Source: JBMYYR01 sp965243605 (GTDB lineage: Bacteria > Bacteroidota > Bacteroidia > Flavobacteriales > CAJXXR01). From it: DNA of 64,000 nt. Location: contig CBDEVQ010000100.1 in assembly GCA_965243605.1 (NCBI GenBank), positions 166,236 through 230,235 of the forward strand, read 5' to 3'. This document shows positions 15,144-24,088 of the stretch, one piece after another; within the stretch, counting starts at the first letter, position 1, and every line of letters starts with the position of its first letter. The notes under the pieces are model-generated. The model saw nothing but the letters and a program-made list of their open reading frames with translations, ran no database searches and had not been told where the DNA came from. A program made the position numbers and the translations under genes.

Positions 15144-16265
15144 ATGAACTGGAAAAAAGACGCCGTACAAGAGGCACTAAACGGAATTCGCATCTCAGGA
15201 AGTGATGTAGATATCATACAAGCAAAAGCTATTCAAAATATCGTATGTTTTGGAGCGGATGTACATATCGATTTAATTATCAATAACCCAACCTTACAAG
15301 CTAAGAAAAAAGTTGAATCAGAAATTAAAGATGCTTTAAAGCGTATTAATTCAGATACCACTTTAAAAGTGAAATTTATTGTTGATAAACCTAAGGTGGA
15401 AAAGGTATCTCCTATTCAAGGAAATGCTTTACCAGGGGTGAAAAATATAATCGCTGTTTCTTCAGGAAAAGGAGGAGTAGGGAAATCAACAGTGAGTTCT
15501 AATTTAGCCGTTGCTCTTGTTAAACAAGGGTATAAAGTTGGATTAGTAGACGCTGATATTTTTGGACCTTCAATTCCAATTATGTTTGATGTAGAAGGAG
15601 AAAGACCTGTAGCAATGGATGTAGATGGGAAATCTAAAATAAAGCCTATTGAAAGTTACGGAGTTAAAATCCTTTCTATCGGATTCTTTACTGACCCTAG
15701 TCAAGCTGTAGTATGGAGAGGTCCAATGGCAACAAAAGCCTTAAACCAAATGTTGCATGAAGCACATTGGGGAGAATTGGATTACTTATTAATTGACCTT
15801 CCTCCAGGAACGTCTGATATTCATTTATCACTAGTACAATCTGTACCTGTAGATGGATCTATCATAGTAAGTACACCTCAAAAAATTGCCATTGCAGATG
15901 CTAAACGTGGTGCTTCAATGTTCCAAATGGATACAATTAAAGTCCCAATTTTAGGTTTTGTAGAAAACATGGCTTATTTTACACCAGCAGAGTTACCAGA
16001 TAATAAATACTATATTTTTGGTATGTCTGGAATTAAAAATCTTGCGGAAGATTTAGCCATTCCATTTTTAGGTGAAATACCATTAGTACAATCTGTTCGT
16101 GAAGCATCTGATGCCGGAAGACCAGCCGTACTTCAAAATGATACACCAATTGCAAAGTCTTATTTAGAGCTTGCAGAAAAAATGGTAGAACAAGCTAATG
16201 CAAGAAAACAAAATATGGATGCCACAGAAATCGTTAAAATAACGAATATGGATGGGTGTTCATAA
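15144..16265 (+). CDS. mrp: Mrp/NBP35-family iron-sulfur carrier ATPase
   Basis: From the ATG at 15144 the protein has 373 residues. The N-terminal 90 residues form a MIP18/DUF59-type domain. A P-loop ATPase follows, with the deviant Walker A GKGGVGKS (about 108-115), DADIFGPS and DLPPGTSD. This architecture is the Mrp/ApbC group that carries Fe-S clusters to apoproteins. The next gene is an Nfu-type scaffold, 18 nt downstream, so the pair forms an Fe-S assembly unit just before the Fe-S-dependent 2-oxoacid oxidoreductase genes. Confidence 0.92.
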   Translation: MNWKKDAVQEALNGIRISGSDVDIIQAKAIQNIVCFGADVHIDLIINNPTLQAKKKVESEIKDALKRINSDTTLKVKFIVDKPKVEKVSPIQGNALPGVKNIIAVSSGKGGVGKSTVSSNLAVALVKQGYKVGLVDADIFGPSIPIMFDVEGERPVAMDVDGKSKIKPIESYGVKILSIGFFTDPSQAVVWRGPMATKALNQMLHEAHWGELDYLLIDLPPGTSDIHLSLVQSVPVDGSIIVSTPQKIAIADAKRGASMFQMDTIKVPILGFVENMAYFTPAELPDNKYYIFGMSGIKNLAEDLAIPFLGEIPLVQSVREASDAGRPAVLQNDTPIAKSYLELAEKMVEQANARKQNMDATEIVKITNMDGCS

Positions 16266-16283
16266 CTATAGATCTATAGAGAT

Positions 16284-16520
16284 ATGAATCAAGAACTCGT
16301 ACTTAGAGTAGAAAAAGCACTTGATGAAATTCGCCCATATCTAAAATCAGATGGTGGTGATATTTCATTAGTTGAGGTTACAGATGAGAATGTTGTGAAA
16401 GTAAAATTACATGGTTCTTGTGTTGGTTGTAGTGTTAACCAAATGACCTTAAAAGTTGGTGTAGAAGCTACTATTAAGCGTTTAGCCCCAGAGGTTATAA
16501 GTGTTGAAAAAGTAGATTAA
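16284..16520 (+). CDS. NifU-like (Nfu-type) Fe-S scaffold protein
   Basis: A 78-residue protein that is just the C-terminal NifU domain. It contains GGDISLVEV and the cluster-binding CVGC (in HGSCVGCSVNQMTLK). Such stand-alone domains bind and deliver Fe4S4 clusters. It directly follows mrp and probably shares its transcript. Confidence 0.92.
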   Translation: MNQELVLRVEKALDEIRPYLKSDGGDISLVEVTDENVVKVKLHGSCVGCSVNQMTLKVGVEATIKRLAPEVISVEKVD

Positions 16521-16558
16521 TTTCTAACAGATTAGAAATGTTTTTTTTGTTTCTAATC
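16521..16558 (+). terminator. alternative hairpins between nifU-like and korA
   Basis: TTTCTAA (16521-16527) can pair with TTAGAAA (16532-16538) and is followed by TG and eight T, a weak intrinsic terminator. The same region, GATTAGAAA (16530-16538), can instead pair perfectly with TTTCTAATC (16550-16558), which would remove the first stem. The two foldings exclude each other, so readthrough into korA might be controlled. Confidence 0.5.
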
Positions 16559-16576
16559 TAGAAAACATAGTCTGAA

Positions 16577-18412
16577 ATGACAAAAAAAGCTTTAGAGCAA
16601 GTAACCATATTAATGGCTGGAGATTCTGGAGACGGAATACAGCTAGCAGGAAGTCAGTTTACTGATAATACAGCATTATATGGAAATGATTTAAGTACAT
16701 TCCCTGATTTTCCAGCGGAAATACGTGCCCCACAAGGTACTGTATCTGGTGTTTCTGGATTTCAAATACATTTTGGAAGCATAGAAATATTTAATTCGGG
16801 AGATGTAGCAGATGTTTTAGTTGCATTTAATGCTGCCGCATTAAAGAAGAACATCGACCGATTAAAAGAAAGAGGGATTCTTATCTGTAATACAGCTGGT
16901 TTTGATAAAAGAAATTTAAAGCTGGCGGAGTATGAAAATTCTCCAATTACAGATGAGCTTAGAGCTCAATATCAGGTTATAGAAATAGATATTTCTAAAC
17001 TAACGAAAGAAGCTTTAGCTGATTATGATATGAATGCTAAGGATAAAGAACGTTCTAAAAACATGTTTGTTTTAGGATTTATCTATTGGCTATATAATCG
17101 TAACCTGCAAACTACTGTAGATTTTTTAACAAAGAAATTTGCTAAAAAACCAATAATAGCTGAAACCAATATAAAGGTCTTAAAAACGGGTTATTATTAT
17201 GGAGACACCGTAGAAGCTATTCCAAATACATATGAAGTTTCTCCTGCAAAAATGCCAAAAGGTACCTATAGAAATATTATGGGAAACCAAGCAACAGCAT
17301 TGGCGTTAGTCGCGGCTTCTCAAAAATCTGGATTAGATTTATTTTTCGGTGGATATCCAATTACTCCTGCGTCAGATATATTGCACGATCTATCAAAGTA
17401 TAAAAATTTTGGTGTTCGTACATTTCAAGCGGAAGACGAAATTGCAGGTATATGTACAGCAATAGGAGCTAGTTTTGGTGGCCAATTGGCTGCAACAGCC
17501 TCTTCTGGTCCTGGTATTGCATTAAAAGGTGAAGCATTAGGATTAATGCATATGTTAGAATTACCATTAGTTGTTATTAATGTACAACGTGGAGGTCCTT
17601 CTACAGGTTTACCAACAAAAACGGAACAGGCAGATCTTAATCAAGCGGTTTACGGAAGAAATGGTGAGGCACCAATACCTGTTGTTGCTGCTAAGTCACC
17701 TTCAGATTGTTTTGATACAGTATTTACGGCATGTAAAATGGCTGTTGAGCATATGACACCAGTAATGGTTTTAACCGATGGATATATTGCAAATGGATCA
17801 GAACCTTGGATGTTTCCAAAGTCTGATGATTTGGAAGCAATAACGCCTCCGTTTGTAACAGAAGACGATAAGGAAAACTTTATGCCTTATGAACGTGATG
17901 CTAAGGGTGTCCGTAAATGGGCTATTCCAGGAATGGAAGGATTTGAGCATAGATTAGGAGGGCTTGAAAAAGATGAATTGTCTGGAGCTGTTTCTTATGA
18001 TGCCGAAAATCACCATAAAATGGTGGAGCTTAGAAAAGAAAAAGTTTCTAAAATACAAGATAGTATACCAAAGCAAGATTTAGAATCTGGTAAGTCAGGA
18101 GCTAAATTAGCCTTTGTAACATGGGGATCAACGTATGGTTCAATAAAAACAGCTTTAAAGCAAGTTGAACCTTATGAGCTGGATATTGCGCATGTACACA
18201 TTAAACATATTGTACCATTTCCATCAAACCTTGGAGAGTTATTAAAATCTTTTGATCAGATCATTGTACCCGAATTAAATAACGGGCAATTGGTTAATAT
18301 TTTAAGATCAGAATTTTTAGTGGATGCTAAACCTTTAAATAAAATTAAAGGGGTTCCATTTGAAGCTCGTGAGATTATTGCTGAATTGTCGAACTATTTT
18401 AATGTGAAGTAA
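16577..18412 (+). CDS. korA: 2-oxoacid:ferredoxin oxidoreductase, fused gamma-alpha subunit (KorA type)
   Basis: A 611-residue protein. The N-terminal 190 residues are the gamma domain (MAGDSGDGIQLAGSQF...). The alpha (pyrimidine-binding) region follows, with GNQATALALVAA, GGYPITPASDILHDL and RGGPSTGLPTKTEQADL. Together with KorB it oxidatively decarboxylates 2-oxoglutarate or a related 2-oxoacid to the acyl-CoA and reduces ferredoxin. It is 2 nt upstream of korB. Substrate preference (2-oxoglutarate versus others) cannot be fixed from sequence alone. Confidence 0.92.
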   Translation: MTKKALEQVTILMAGDSGDGIQLAGSQFTDNTALYGNDLSTFPDFPAEIRAPQGTVSGVSGFQIHFGSIEIFNSGDVADVLVAFNAAALKKNIDRLKERGILICNTAGFDKRNLKLAEYENSPITDELRAQYQVIEIDISKLTKEALADYDMNAKDKERSKNMFVLGFIYWLYNRNLQTTVDFLTKKFAKKPIIAETNIKVLKTGYYYGDTVEAIPNTYEVSPAKMPKGTYRNIMGNQATALALVAASQKSGLDLFFGGYPITPASDILHDLSKYKNFGVRTFQAEDEIAGICTAIGASFGGQLAATASSGPGIALKGEALGLMHMLELPLVVINVQRGGPSTGLPTKTEQADLNQAVYGRNGEAPIPVVAAKSPSDCFDTVFTACKMAVEHMTPVMVLTDGYIANGSEPWMFPKSDDLEAITPPFVTEDDKENFMPYERDAKGVRKWAIPGMEGFEHRLGGLEKDELSGAVSYDAENHHKMVELRKEKVSKIQDSIPKQDLESGKSGAKLAFVTWGSTYGSIKTALKQVEPYELDIAHVHIKHIVPFPSNLGELLKSFDQIIVPELNNGQLVNILRSEFLVDAKPLNKIKGVPFEAREIIAELSNYFNVK

Positions 18413-18414
18413 TT

Positions 18415-19407
18415 ATGTCAGCAGAAATTAAAACATATAAAGCAAGAGATTTTGCTTCTGATCAAGATGTTAAATGGTGTCCAGGTTGTGGAGATTATGC
18501 CATTCTTAAACAAATTCAAGGTGCATTACCATCTATTGGTGTTAACAAAGAAGATATTGTATTTGTATCGGGGATAGGATGTTCATCACGATTTCCGTAT
18601 TACATGAATACCTATGGATTACATAGTATTCATGGTAGAGCACCAGGGTTTGCATCTGGATTAAAATCGTCTAGACCAGATTTATCAGTGTGGATGGTAA
18701 CAGGAGATGGAGATGCCTTATCTATTGGAGGAAACCATTTGATTCATTTGTTAAGACGAAATGTAAATATTAATGTATTGTTGTTTAACAACGAAATATA
18801 TGGATTAACAAAAGGACAATATTCTCCAACTTCAGAGGTAGGTAAGGTTACTAAATCAACACCTAAAGGAAGTGTAGATCACCCTTTTAATCCACTTTCA
18901 TTAGCTTTAGGTTCTGATGCAACATTTATTGCAAGAACAATGGATAAAGACCCTAAGCATATGAAAAAAATGTTCTTAGAGTCTGAACAACATAAAGGAA
19001 CATCATTTTTAGAGATATATCAAAACTGTGTTATTTTTAATGATAAAGCTTTTGATGTATTTACAGAACGAGGAACTAAAAAGTCTCATACTATATTCTT
19101 AGAAGAAGGTGAAGTTTTAAAGTTTGGAGACAAACAAGAATTAACGGTAATACTTGACGGATTAACACCTAAAGTAAAATCATTAGAAGAATGTTCTGAT
19201 GAAGAGTTATGGATTCATGATCCTTATGATAAGACAAAGGCCTTTATTTTGACTCAATTCTTTGGGAAAAATGACGATTTACCAAGGCCATTTGGTGTGT
19301 TCTATAAAGAGGATAGATTCTGTTATGAGGAAGCTTTAAATGATCAAATAGAAAATACAGGAAACTTAGATGATATTTTAAAAGGTAGTAATACCTGGGA
19401 AATGTAA
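18415..19407 (+). CDS. korB: 2-oxoacid:ferredoxin oxidoreductase, beta subunit (KorB type)
   Basis: A 330-residue thiamine-diphosphate subunit. WCPGCGDYAIL supplies cluster-binding cysteines, SGIGCSSRFPYY and GDGDALSIGGNH the ThDP/Mg site, and NNEIYGLTKGQYSPTS the conserved loop. It is the partner of the upstream gene. Transcription probably stops at the perfect palindrome 19412-19475, just 4 nt after the stop codon. Confidence 0.95.
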   Translation: MSAEIKTYKARDFASDQDVKWCPGCGDYAILKQIQGALPSIGVNKEDIVFVSGIGCSSRFPYYMNTYGLHSIHGRAPGFASGLKSSRPDLSVWMVTGDGDALSIGGNHLIHLLRRNVNINVLLFNNEIYGLTKGQYSPTSEVGKVTKSTPKGSVDHPFNPLSLALGSDATFIARTMDKDPKHMKKMFLESEQHKGTSFLEIYQNCVIFNDKAFDVFTERGTKKSHTIFLEEGEVLKFGDKQELTVILDGLTPKVKSLEECSDEELWIHDPYDKTKAFILTQFFGKNDDLPRPFGVFYKEDRFCYEEALNDQIENTGNLDDILKGSNTWEM

Positions 19408-19411
19408 TCGT

Positions 19412-19475
19412 ATTATACTAAACACAAAAAAGGTGGAATATTTAAATATTCCACCTTTTTTGTGTTTAGTATAAT
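19412..19475. terminator. perfect 64-bp palindrome, bidirectional terminator
   Basis: The arms 19412-19443 and 19444-19475 are exact reverse complements over 32 bp with no spacer. They contain AAAAAAGGTGGAATATTT and its complement, so each strand reads a GC-containing stem followed by six T. It lies between the convergent korB and rhodanese genes and can terminate both. Confidence 0.85.
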
Positions 19476-19484
19476 GGGTAAGGA

Positions 19485-19791
19485 CTATTGTAATGCAAGT
19501 ACACCACCTAATAGGTTTATTAATTTTCCTTCAAATCCCATAGAAGCCATCATTTCACAAGTTTTTTAAACTTCGAACTCCAGATCTACAATAGATATAG
19601 TAGTTTTTAGATTTATCCATTTGATTAATCTGAGTCATAAATTCTGGATTGTAAAAGTCAGCAAATTCAGCACCTTCAATATGTCCAGCCGAAGTTTCTT
19701 CAGGAGTTCTTACATCAAGAACAATAGAATTATCGTCGTTTGTATACGCTGAAATAAAAGGGTCTGGTTGTAAATTTTCTATTTTACTCAT
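19485..19791 (-). pseudogene. rhodanese-domain protein disrupted by a one-base frameshift
   Basis: The first frame gives 78 residues with DVRTPEE and the active-site CRSGVRS (Cys68) and stops at 19557-19555 after SLKNL. Downstream, the frame reached by skipping one base continues KTCEMMASMGFEGKLINLL then GGVLALQ to a TAG at 19487-19485. That is the missing rhodanese C terminus. The break falls in a run of six A (minus strand, around 19562-19567); five A would restore a protein of about 102 residues. Either a real mutation or a homopolymer sequencing error. It is adjacent to a TauE/SafE gene, a common sulfur-related pairing. Confidence 0.82.
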
Positions 19792-19802
19792 GGTCGTTTG
19801 GG

Positions 19803-20564
19803 TTATAAAAGTTCTTTACTGAGGATAAATATAGCCATTAACAAGATGAAATAGCCAAATCCGGATTTTAAGTTATTGGCAGAAATATATTTCACTAAAT
19901 ATGAGCCTAGTAAAATACCCGCTACAGCAACAGCTGAAAACGGTAGAAGTAGTTCCCAATCAATAACTGTACTGTCGTTTCTAATATCTCCATAAAAACC
20001 AAATAGAGATTGTATAGAGATAATAAATAAGGAAGTCCCAATTGCTTTTTTCATCGGTATTCTTAAAAAGAATACTAGTGAAGGAATAATTAGGAAACCA
20101 CCACCTGCACCTACAGTTCCTGCTATTAAACCTATTGTTAAGCTTAATAGTATAGTGTAAATATAGTTAGGTCTATAAGTGCTGTCTTCAATTTGGTCTT
20201 CTTTTTTGCGTCCTCTAATCATAGAGAATGATGCAACCATCATTATGAAAGCAAAGAATAGCATAATGAAAAGCGGAGATAACAATGGAACTAAATGTAA
20301 TCGGGTAAGGTATACCGCAATCATAGACGGAAGAGCAAATAGCAATCCGATTTTTAAATTTACATCTCCTGATTTATATTTTCTAAATGCTCCAAATAAT
20401 GCCGAAATTCCTACAATAAACAAAGAATAGGCAGTAGCCGTTTTTGGATCTAATCCTACCAAATAAGTCATCACAGGAACGGTAAGCGTACTTCCGCCAC
20501 CTCCAATAAGACCTAAAGATAATCCAATGCATAATGCAGATATCCAAACTAAAATTTGAATCAT
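19803..20564 (-). CDS. TauE/SafE-family membrane permease (sulfite/organosulfonate exporter type)
   Basis: A 253-residue protein with about eight membrane segments in two related halves. Each half starts with a glycine-rich loop: GLIGGGGSTLTVPVM (about 19-33) and GTVGAGGGFLIIPSL (about 154-168). This is the TauE/SafE (DUF81) signature for export of small sulfur-containing anions. It lies 11 nt upstream of the rhodanese gene on the same strand, so the pair probably handles thiosulfate or sulfite. Confidence 0.88.
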   Translation of the reverse strand: MIQILVWISALCIGLSLGLIGGGGSTLTVPVMTYLVGLDPKTATAYSLFIVGISALFGAFRKYKSGDVNLKIGLLFALPSMIAVYLTRLHLVPLLSPLFIMLFFAFIMMVASFSMIRGRKKEDQIEDSTYRPNYIYTILLSLTIGLIAGTVGAGGGFLIIPSLVFFLRIPMKKAIGTSLFIISIQSLFGFYGDIRNDSTVIDWELLLPFSAVAVAGILLGSYLVKYISANNLKSGFGYFILLMAIFILSKELL

Positions 20565-20686
20565 AAAAAAAAAGGGTTTCTGCGAAAGTATGAATTTAGA
20601 TTATTTTACAAGGTGATTTTTAGCACGAATGTTTAATATTATTATAGGTTATAAAACCTATAGGATTAGTATGTTAAATGGTAGAC

Positions 20687-21310
20687 TTAGTATGGGATTG
20701 CCTTAAAATTATAACCTTTGGATTTTGCCCATATAATATATTGAGGTAGAATTTCTTTAAGGGTATTAAACCCTTTTTCGGAATCATGAAATACAAGAAT
20801 AGACCCATTTCTGGTGTGTTTTTTTAATTGGCTTAAACAATATTGAGGAGACAAGGATAGGTCGAAATCTCCGCTTAAAACATCCCACATAATAATTTTG
20901 TATCCTTTCCGGATTAGAGCATTGGCCTGAGAAGGCTTTATTTTACCATGAGGAGGCCTAAAAAGGGTTGTTTGAGTATATATTTGACATTGATCTATAT
21001 TCTCCAAATACCTTGCGTTATTGGTTTTCCAACCAACTAAATGATTGAAAGAATGATTACCGATATGATGATGAGATGTAAGGACTTCGTTGGCGGCTTT
21101 AGGAAATTTAACGATTTTATCTCCAATGAGAAAAAATGTAGCCGGGATCTTTTCTTTTTCTAACAATTGGAGAACCCAATTTGTGATTTTAGGAGAAGGA
21201 CCATCATCAAACGTAAGGTAAATACTCGGGGAATTTGTGTCCATTCGCCAAATAAATGTACTAAAAAGATGTTGAATCCATTTCGGACTTTGCATAAAAT
21301 AACCCGTCAT
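20687..21310 (-). CDS. polysaccharide deacetylase (NodB-homology, carbohydrate esterase 4 type)
   Basis: A 207-residue protein carrying TFDDGPSP (Asp35, Asp36), the zinc-binding HSFNH (His86, His90) and the FRPPHGKIK motif, followed by DVLSGDFD and ILVFHDSEKG. These are motifs 1-5 of the NodB fold. No signal peptide is clear from this start. Substrate is probably an N-acetylated glycan such as peptidoglycan or chitooligosaccharide; not resolved here. Confidence 0.9.
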   Translation of the reverse strand: MTGYFMQSPKWIQHLFSTFIWRMDTNSPSIYLTFDDGPSPKITNWVLQLLEKEKIPATFFLIGDKIVKFPKAANEVLTSHHHIGNHSFNHLVGWKTNNARYLENIDQCQIYTQTTLFRPPHGKIKPSQANALIRKGYKIIMWDVLSGDFDLSLSPQYCLSQLKKHTRNGSILVFHDSEKGFNTLKEILPQYIIWAKSKGYNFKAIPY

Positions 21311-21385
21311 ACTACAAAGTAAATCTATTTTGCTTTAAAGGAATGTAAGAATATTAACATTTTATTGAAGATATATCTTAATAAC

Positions 21386-21419
21386 TTGTAGATTACTAAT
21401 ATAATATTTTATACATTTG
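21386..21419 (+). promoter_or_regulatory. promoter of metK (TTG ... TACATTTG)
   Basis: TACATTTG (21412-21419) matches the TAnnTTTG element. A TTG at 21386-21388 lies 23 nt before it, at the outer limit of reported spacing for the upstream element. The predicted transcript starts at about 21425, right before the riboswitch-like fold. Confidence 0.65.
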
Positions 21420-21424
21420 CCAAT

Positions 21425-21505
21425 CGAATGTGGAAAGATTTGACTGATTGCTACCACGCTAAAAATAGCTAAAACAGTGTAGTTCCTCAGTCCACTTTCC
21501 GAAAC
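21425..21505 (+). ncRNA. SAM-II-like riboswitch in the metK leader, with a competing helix
   Basis: GTGG (21430-21433) pairs with CCAC (21454-21457) as P1. The enclosed loop reads AGATTTGACTGATTGC and the 3' side reads GCTAAAA..GCTAAAACAGT. These are the conserved AUUU, UUGC and GCUAAAA blocks of the SAM-II (and related SAM-V) pseudoknot. ACTG (21443-21446) with CAGT (21475-21478) provides P2. The same GACTGA can instead pair with TCAGTC (21487-21492), stacked on GGAAAG (21432-21437) with CTTTCC (21495-21500). SAM synthase downstream makes feedback control by SAM logical. The motif match was made by eye. Confidence 0.7.
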
Positions 21506-21515
21506 AAAAATATTT

Positions 21516-22772
21516 ATGTCTTATTTTTTTACTTCGGAGTCCGTATCAGAAGGACATCCAGATAAAGTAGCGGATCAAATTTCAGATGCAGTATTAGATG
21601 CATTTCTTATACAAGATAAAGAATCGAAGGTAGCTTGTGAAACTATGGTTACAACAGGTTTAACCGTATTGGCTGGAGAGGTAAATTCTCAAGCATACGT
21701 AGATCTTCAACTACAAGCAAGAAATACAATAACACGTATTGGATATACAAAATCTGAATATCAATTTGATGCTAATTCTTGTGGAATACTTTCTGCAATT
21801 CACGAGCAATCAGATGATATTAACAGAGGGGTTGATAAAGGAGAGGAAGAAGAGCAAGGAGCCGGAGATCAAGGAATCATGTTTGGATATGCCACGAATG
21901 AGACCGAAAGCTATATGCCTTTAGCACTTCAAATTTCACACCTTTTACTTATTGAATTGGCGAAGATTCGTAGAGAGTCAGATTCATTAATGCCATATTT
22001 AAGGCCAGATGCTAAGTCTCAAGTTACCATTCAATATTCAGATGCTGGAGTACCAGAACGTATAGAAGCCATTGTATTATCGACTCAACACGATGATTTT
22101 GCTGAAGAAACAGCAATGCTTGCAAAAATTAAGCAAGATGTAATTACAATCTTAATTCCGAGAGTTAAAGCGTTATTAGGATTTGAAATTTCTTCTTTAT
22201 TTGGTGACGATATTAAATATCATATTAACCCAACAGGAAAATTTGTTATTGGTGGACCACATGGAGATACAGGACTTACAGGACGTAAGATTATTGTAGA
22301 TACTTATGGTGGTAGAGGTGCTCATGGTGGTGGTGCGTTTTCTGGGAAAGATCCTAGTAAGGTAGACCGTTCAGCAGCTTATGCAGCTCGTCATATTGCA
22401 AAGAATGTTGTTGCTGCAGGAGTAGCAGATAAGGTGTTAATTCAAGCATCATACGCTATTGGAGTAGCAGAACCAACAGGAATATACGTGGATACATACG
22501 GAACGTCTAAAGTTGATTTTACTGATGGACAAATTGCAACTAAAATTGCAAAAATTTTCGATATGAAACCTGCAGGAATTATTGATCGATTAAAGTTGAA
22601 AAATCCAATCTATGGAGATACAGCAGCTTACGGACACTTTGGTAGAGAGTCGTATGTGAAAAATGTATCAATTGAGGTTGCTACAAACAACACCATTGAA
22701 AAAGAGGTTGAATTCTTTACATGGGAAAAATTAGATTATATCGATCCTATTAAAGAAGTATTTGGACTATAA
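21516..22772 (+). CDS. metK: S-adenosylmethionine synthetase
   Basis: A 418-residue enzyme with TSESVSEGHPDKVADQISDA at the N terminus, GDQGIMFGYA (the signature hexapeptide region) and GGAFSGKDPSKVDRS (phosphate loop). It makes S-adenosylmethionine from methionine and ATP. The leader carries a SAM-II-like fold, and the gene ends before a strong terminator at 22797-22828. Sequence and length are normal for Bacteroidota. Confidence 0.97.
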   Translation: MSYFFTSESVSEGHPDKVADQISDAVLDAFLIQDKESKVACETMVTTGLTVLAGEVNSQAYVDLQLQARNTITRIGYTKSEYQFDANSCGILSAIHEQSDDINRGVDKGEEEEQGAGDQGIMFGYATNETESYMPLALQISHLLLIELAKIRRESDSLMPYLRPDAKSQVTIQYSDAGVPERIEAIVLSTQHDDFAEETAMLAKIKQDVITILIPRVKALLGFEISSLFGDDIKYHINPTGKFVIGGPHGDTGLTGRKIIVDTYGGRGAHGGGAFSGKDPSKVDRSAAYAARHIAKNVVAAGVADKVLIQASYAIGVAEPTGIYVDTYGTSKVDFTDGQIATKIAKIFDMKPAGIIDRLKLKNPIYGDTAAYGHFGRESYVKNVSIEVATNNTIEKEVEFFTWEKLDYIDPIKEVFGL

Positions 22773-22796
22773 GAGTCTAATTAAATGATACAACGA

Positions 22797-22828
22797 AGCG
22801 ACTATTTTATTAAATAGTCGCTTTTTTT
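22797..22828 (+). terminator. terminator after metK
   Basis: AGCGACTATTT (22797-22807) pairs with AAATAGTCGCT (22812-22822) around a 4-nt loop and runs into seven T. Confidence 0.9.
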
Positions 22829-22924
22829 ATGCAATATCTTTTTTATGATAAAAATTAAAAAAGATCCTTAAGTCCTATCTAAATATTTACGATATTTGCC
22901 GTTTATCGATTGAAATTAGCTGAT

Positions 22925-23953
22925 ATGTTAGAAAAAATAGATCTATTAACAGAAGAAATAAAGCAATTTAGTGCCACAACTTTAGAAGATGTAGAAGCAT
23001 TTAGAATAAAGTATCTTGGAGCTAAAAATGGTGTTATTACAGATCTTTTTAAAGCGTTTAGAGATGTTCCTAATGACCAAAAGAAGGTGTTTGGACAGAA
23101 ATTAAATGAGTTGAAAAAATTGGCAGAATCAGCACATGGTAGTCTTAAAGAGCAAATTGAAAATGCAGCGTTAGATAATGGTTCTGATGATGATTTAACT
23201 TTACCAGGTTATCAATCTCCATTAGGATCTAGACACCCAATTTCAATTGTTAAAAATGAAATTGTAAGTATTTTTAATAAAATTGGATTCTCAATATCTG
23301 AAGGACCAGAAATAGAGGATGATTGGCATAATTTTACCGCATTAAATTTACCTGAAGAGCATCCCGCAAGAGATATGCAGGATACGTTTTTCGTTCAAAC
23401 CAATCCAGATTGGATGTTAAGAACACATACGTCTTCTGTTCAGGTTAGGCATATGGAGAGAACTCCTGTTCCAATCCGAACGATTTCTCCTGGTAGAGTA
23501 TTCAGAAACGAAGCCATTTCTGCACGTGCACATTGTATCTTTCACCAAATAGAAGGATTGTATATTGATGAAAATGTTTCTTTTGCGGATCTAAAGCAAA
23601 CCATTTTATATTTTGTTAGAGAATTTTTCGGAAAAGAAAGTAAGATTAGATTAAGACCTTCTTATTTCCCATTTACAGAACCAAGTGCTGAAGTTGATGT
23701 TTACTGGGGTTTAAACTCTGAGGCAGATTATAGAATTACGAAAGGTACTGGTTGGTTAGAAATTATGGGTTGTGGAATGATCGATCCAAATGTTCTTAAG
23801 AATTCAGGAATAGATCCTGAAAAATATTCTGGATACGCTTTCGGAATGGGTATTGAACGTATTGCAATGTTAAAATATCAGATCAAAGATTTAAGAATGT
23901 TCTTTGAAAATGATGTACGATTTATAAACCAATTTAAGGGATCTTTAAAGTAG
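22925..23953 (+). CDS. pheS: phenylalanyl-tRNA synthetase alpha subunit
   Basis: From the ATG at 22925 the protein has 342 residues. An N-terminal coiled coil is followed by the class II core with GSRHPIS, FHQIEGLYID, RPSYFPFTEPSAEVDV (motif 2 region) and GFGMGIERIAMLKY-type motif 3 (here AFGMGIERIAMLKYQI). An upstream in-frame TTG at 22910 is less likely than the ATG. The beta subunit gene is not adjacent, as is usual in this phylum. Confidence 0.95.
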   Translation: MLEKIDLLTEEIKQFSATTLEDVEAFRIKYLGAKNGVITDLFKAFRDVPNDQKKVFGQKLNELKKLAESAHGSLKEQIENAALDNGSDDDLTLPGYQSPLGSRHPISIVKNEIVSIFNKIGFSISEGPEIEDDWHNFTALNLPEEHPARDMQDTFFVQTNPDWMLRTHTSSVQVRHMERTPVPIRTISPGRVFRNEAISARAHCIFHQIEGLYIDENVSFADLKQTILYFVREFFGKESKIRLRPSYFPFTEPSAEVDVYWGLNSEADYRITKGTGWLEIMGCGMIDPNVLKNSGIDPEKYSGYAFGMGIERIAMLKYQIKDLRMFFENDVRFINQFKGSLK

Positions 23954-23986
23954 ATTCTTAGTTTAAAATATACAGAAGTAAAGTAG

Positions 23987-24020
23987 AGGTTAATTTTCAG
24001 TTTGAAGATTAACCTTTTTT
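23987..24020 (+). terminator. terminator after pheS
   Basis: AGGTTAAT (23987-23994) pairs with ATTAACCT (24008-24015), followed by five more T. Confidence 0.75.
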
Positions 24021-24088
24021 AATTTCTATGATATTTGTCATGGTAAGATGATCGTAAAATTGACTAACTTAGATAAAAATTAAAAGCC

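Noticed and set aside
19555..19575. Programmed -1 frameshift at A-AAA-AAC in the rhodanese gene
   Set aside because: A -1 shift leads to a stop within a few codons. The frame that restores the domain needs +1 (one base skipped), so an indel fits better.
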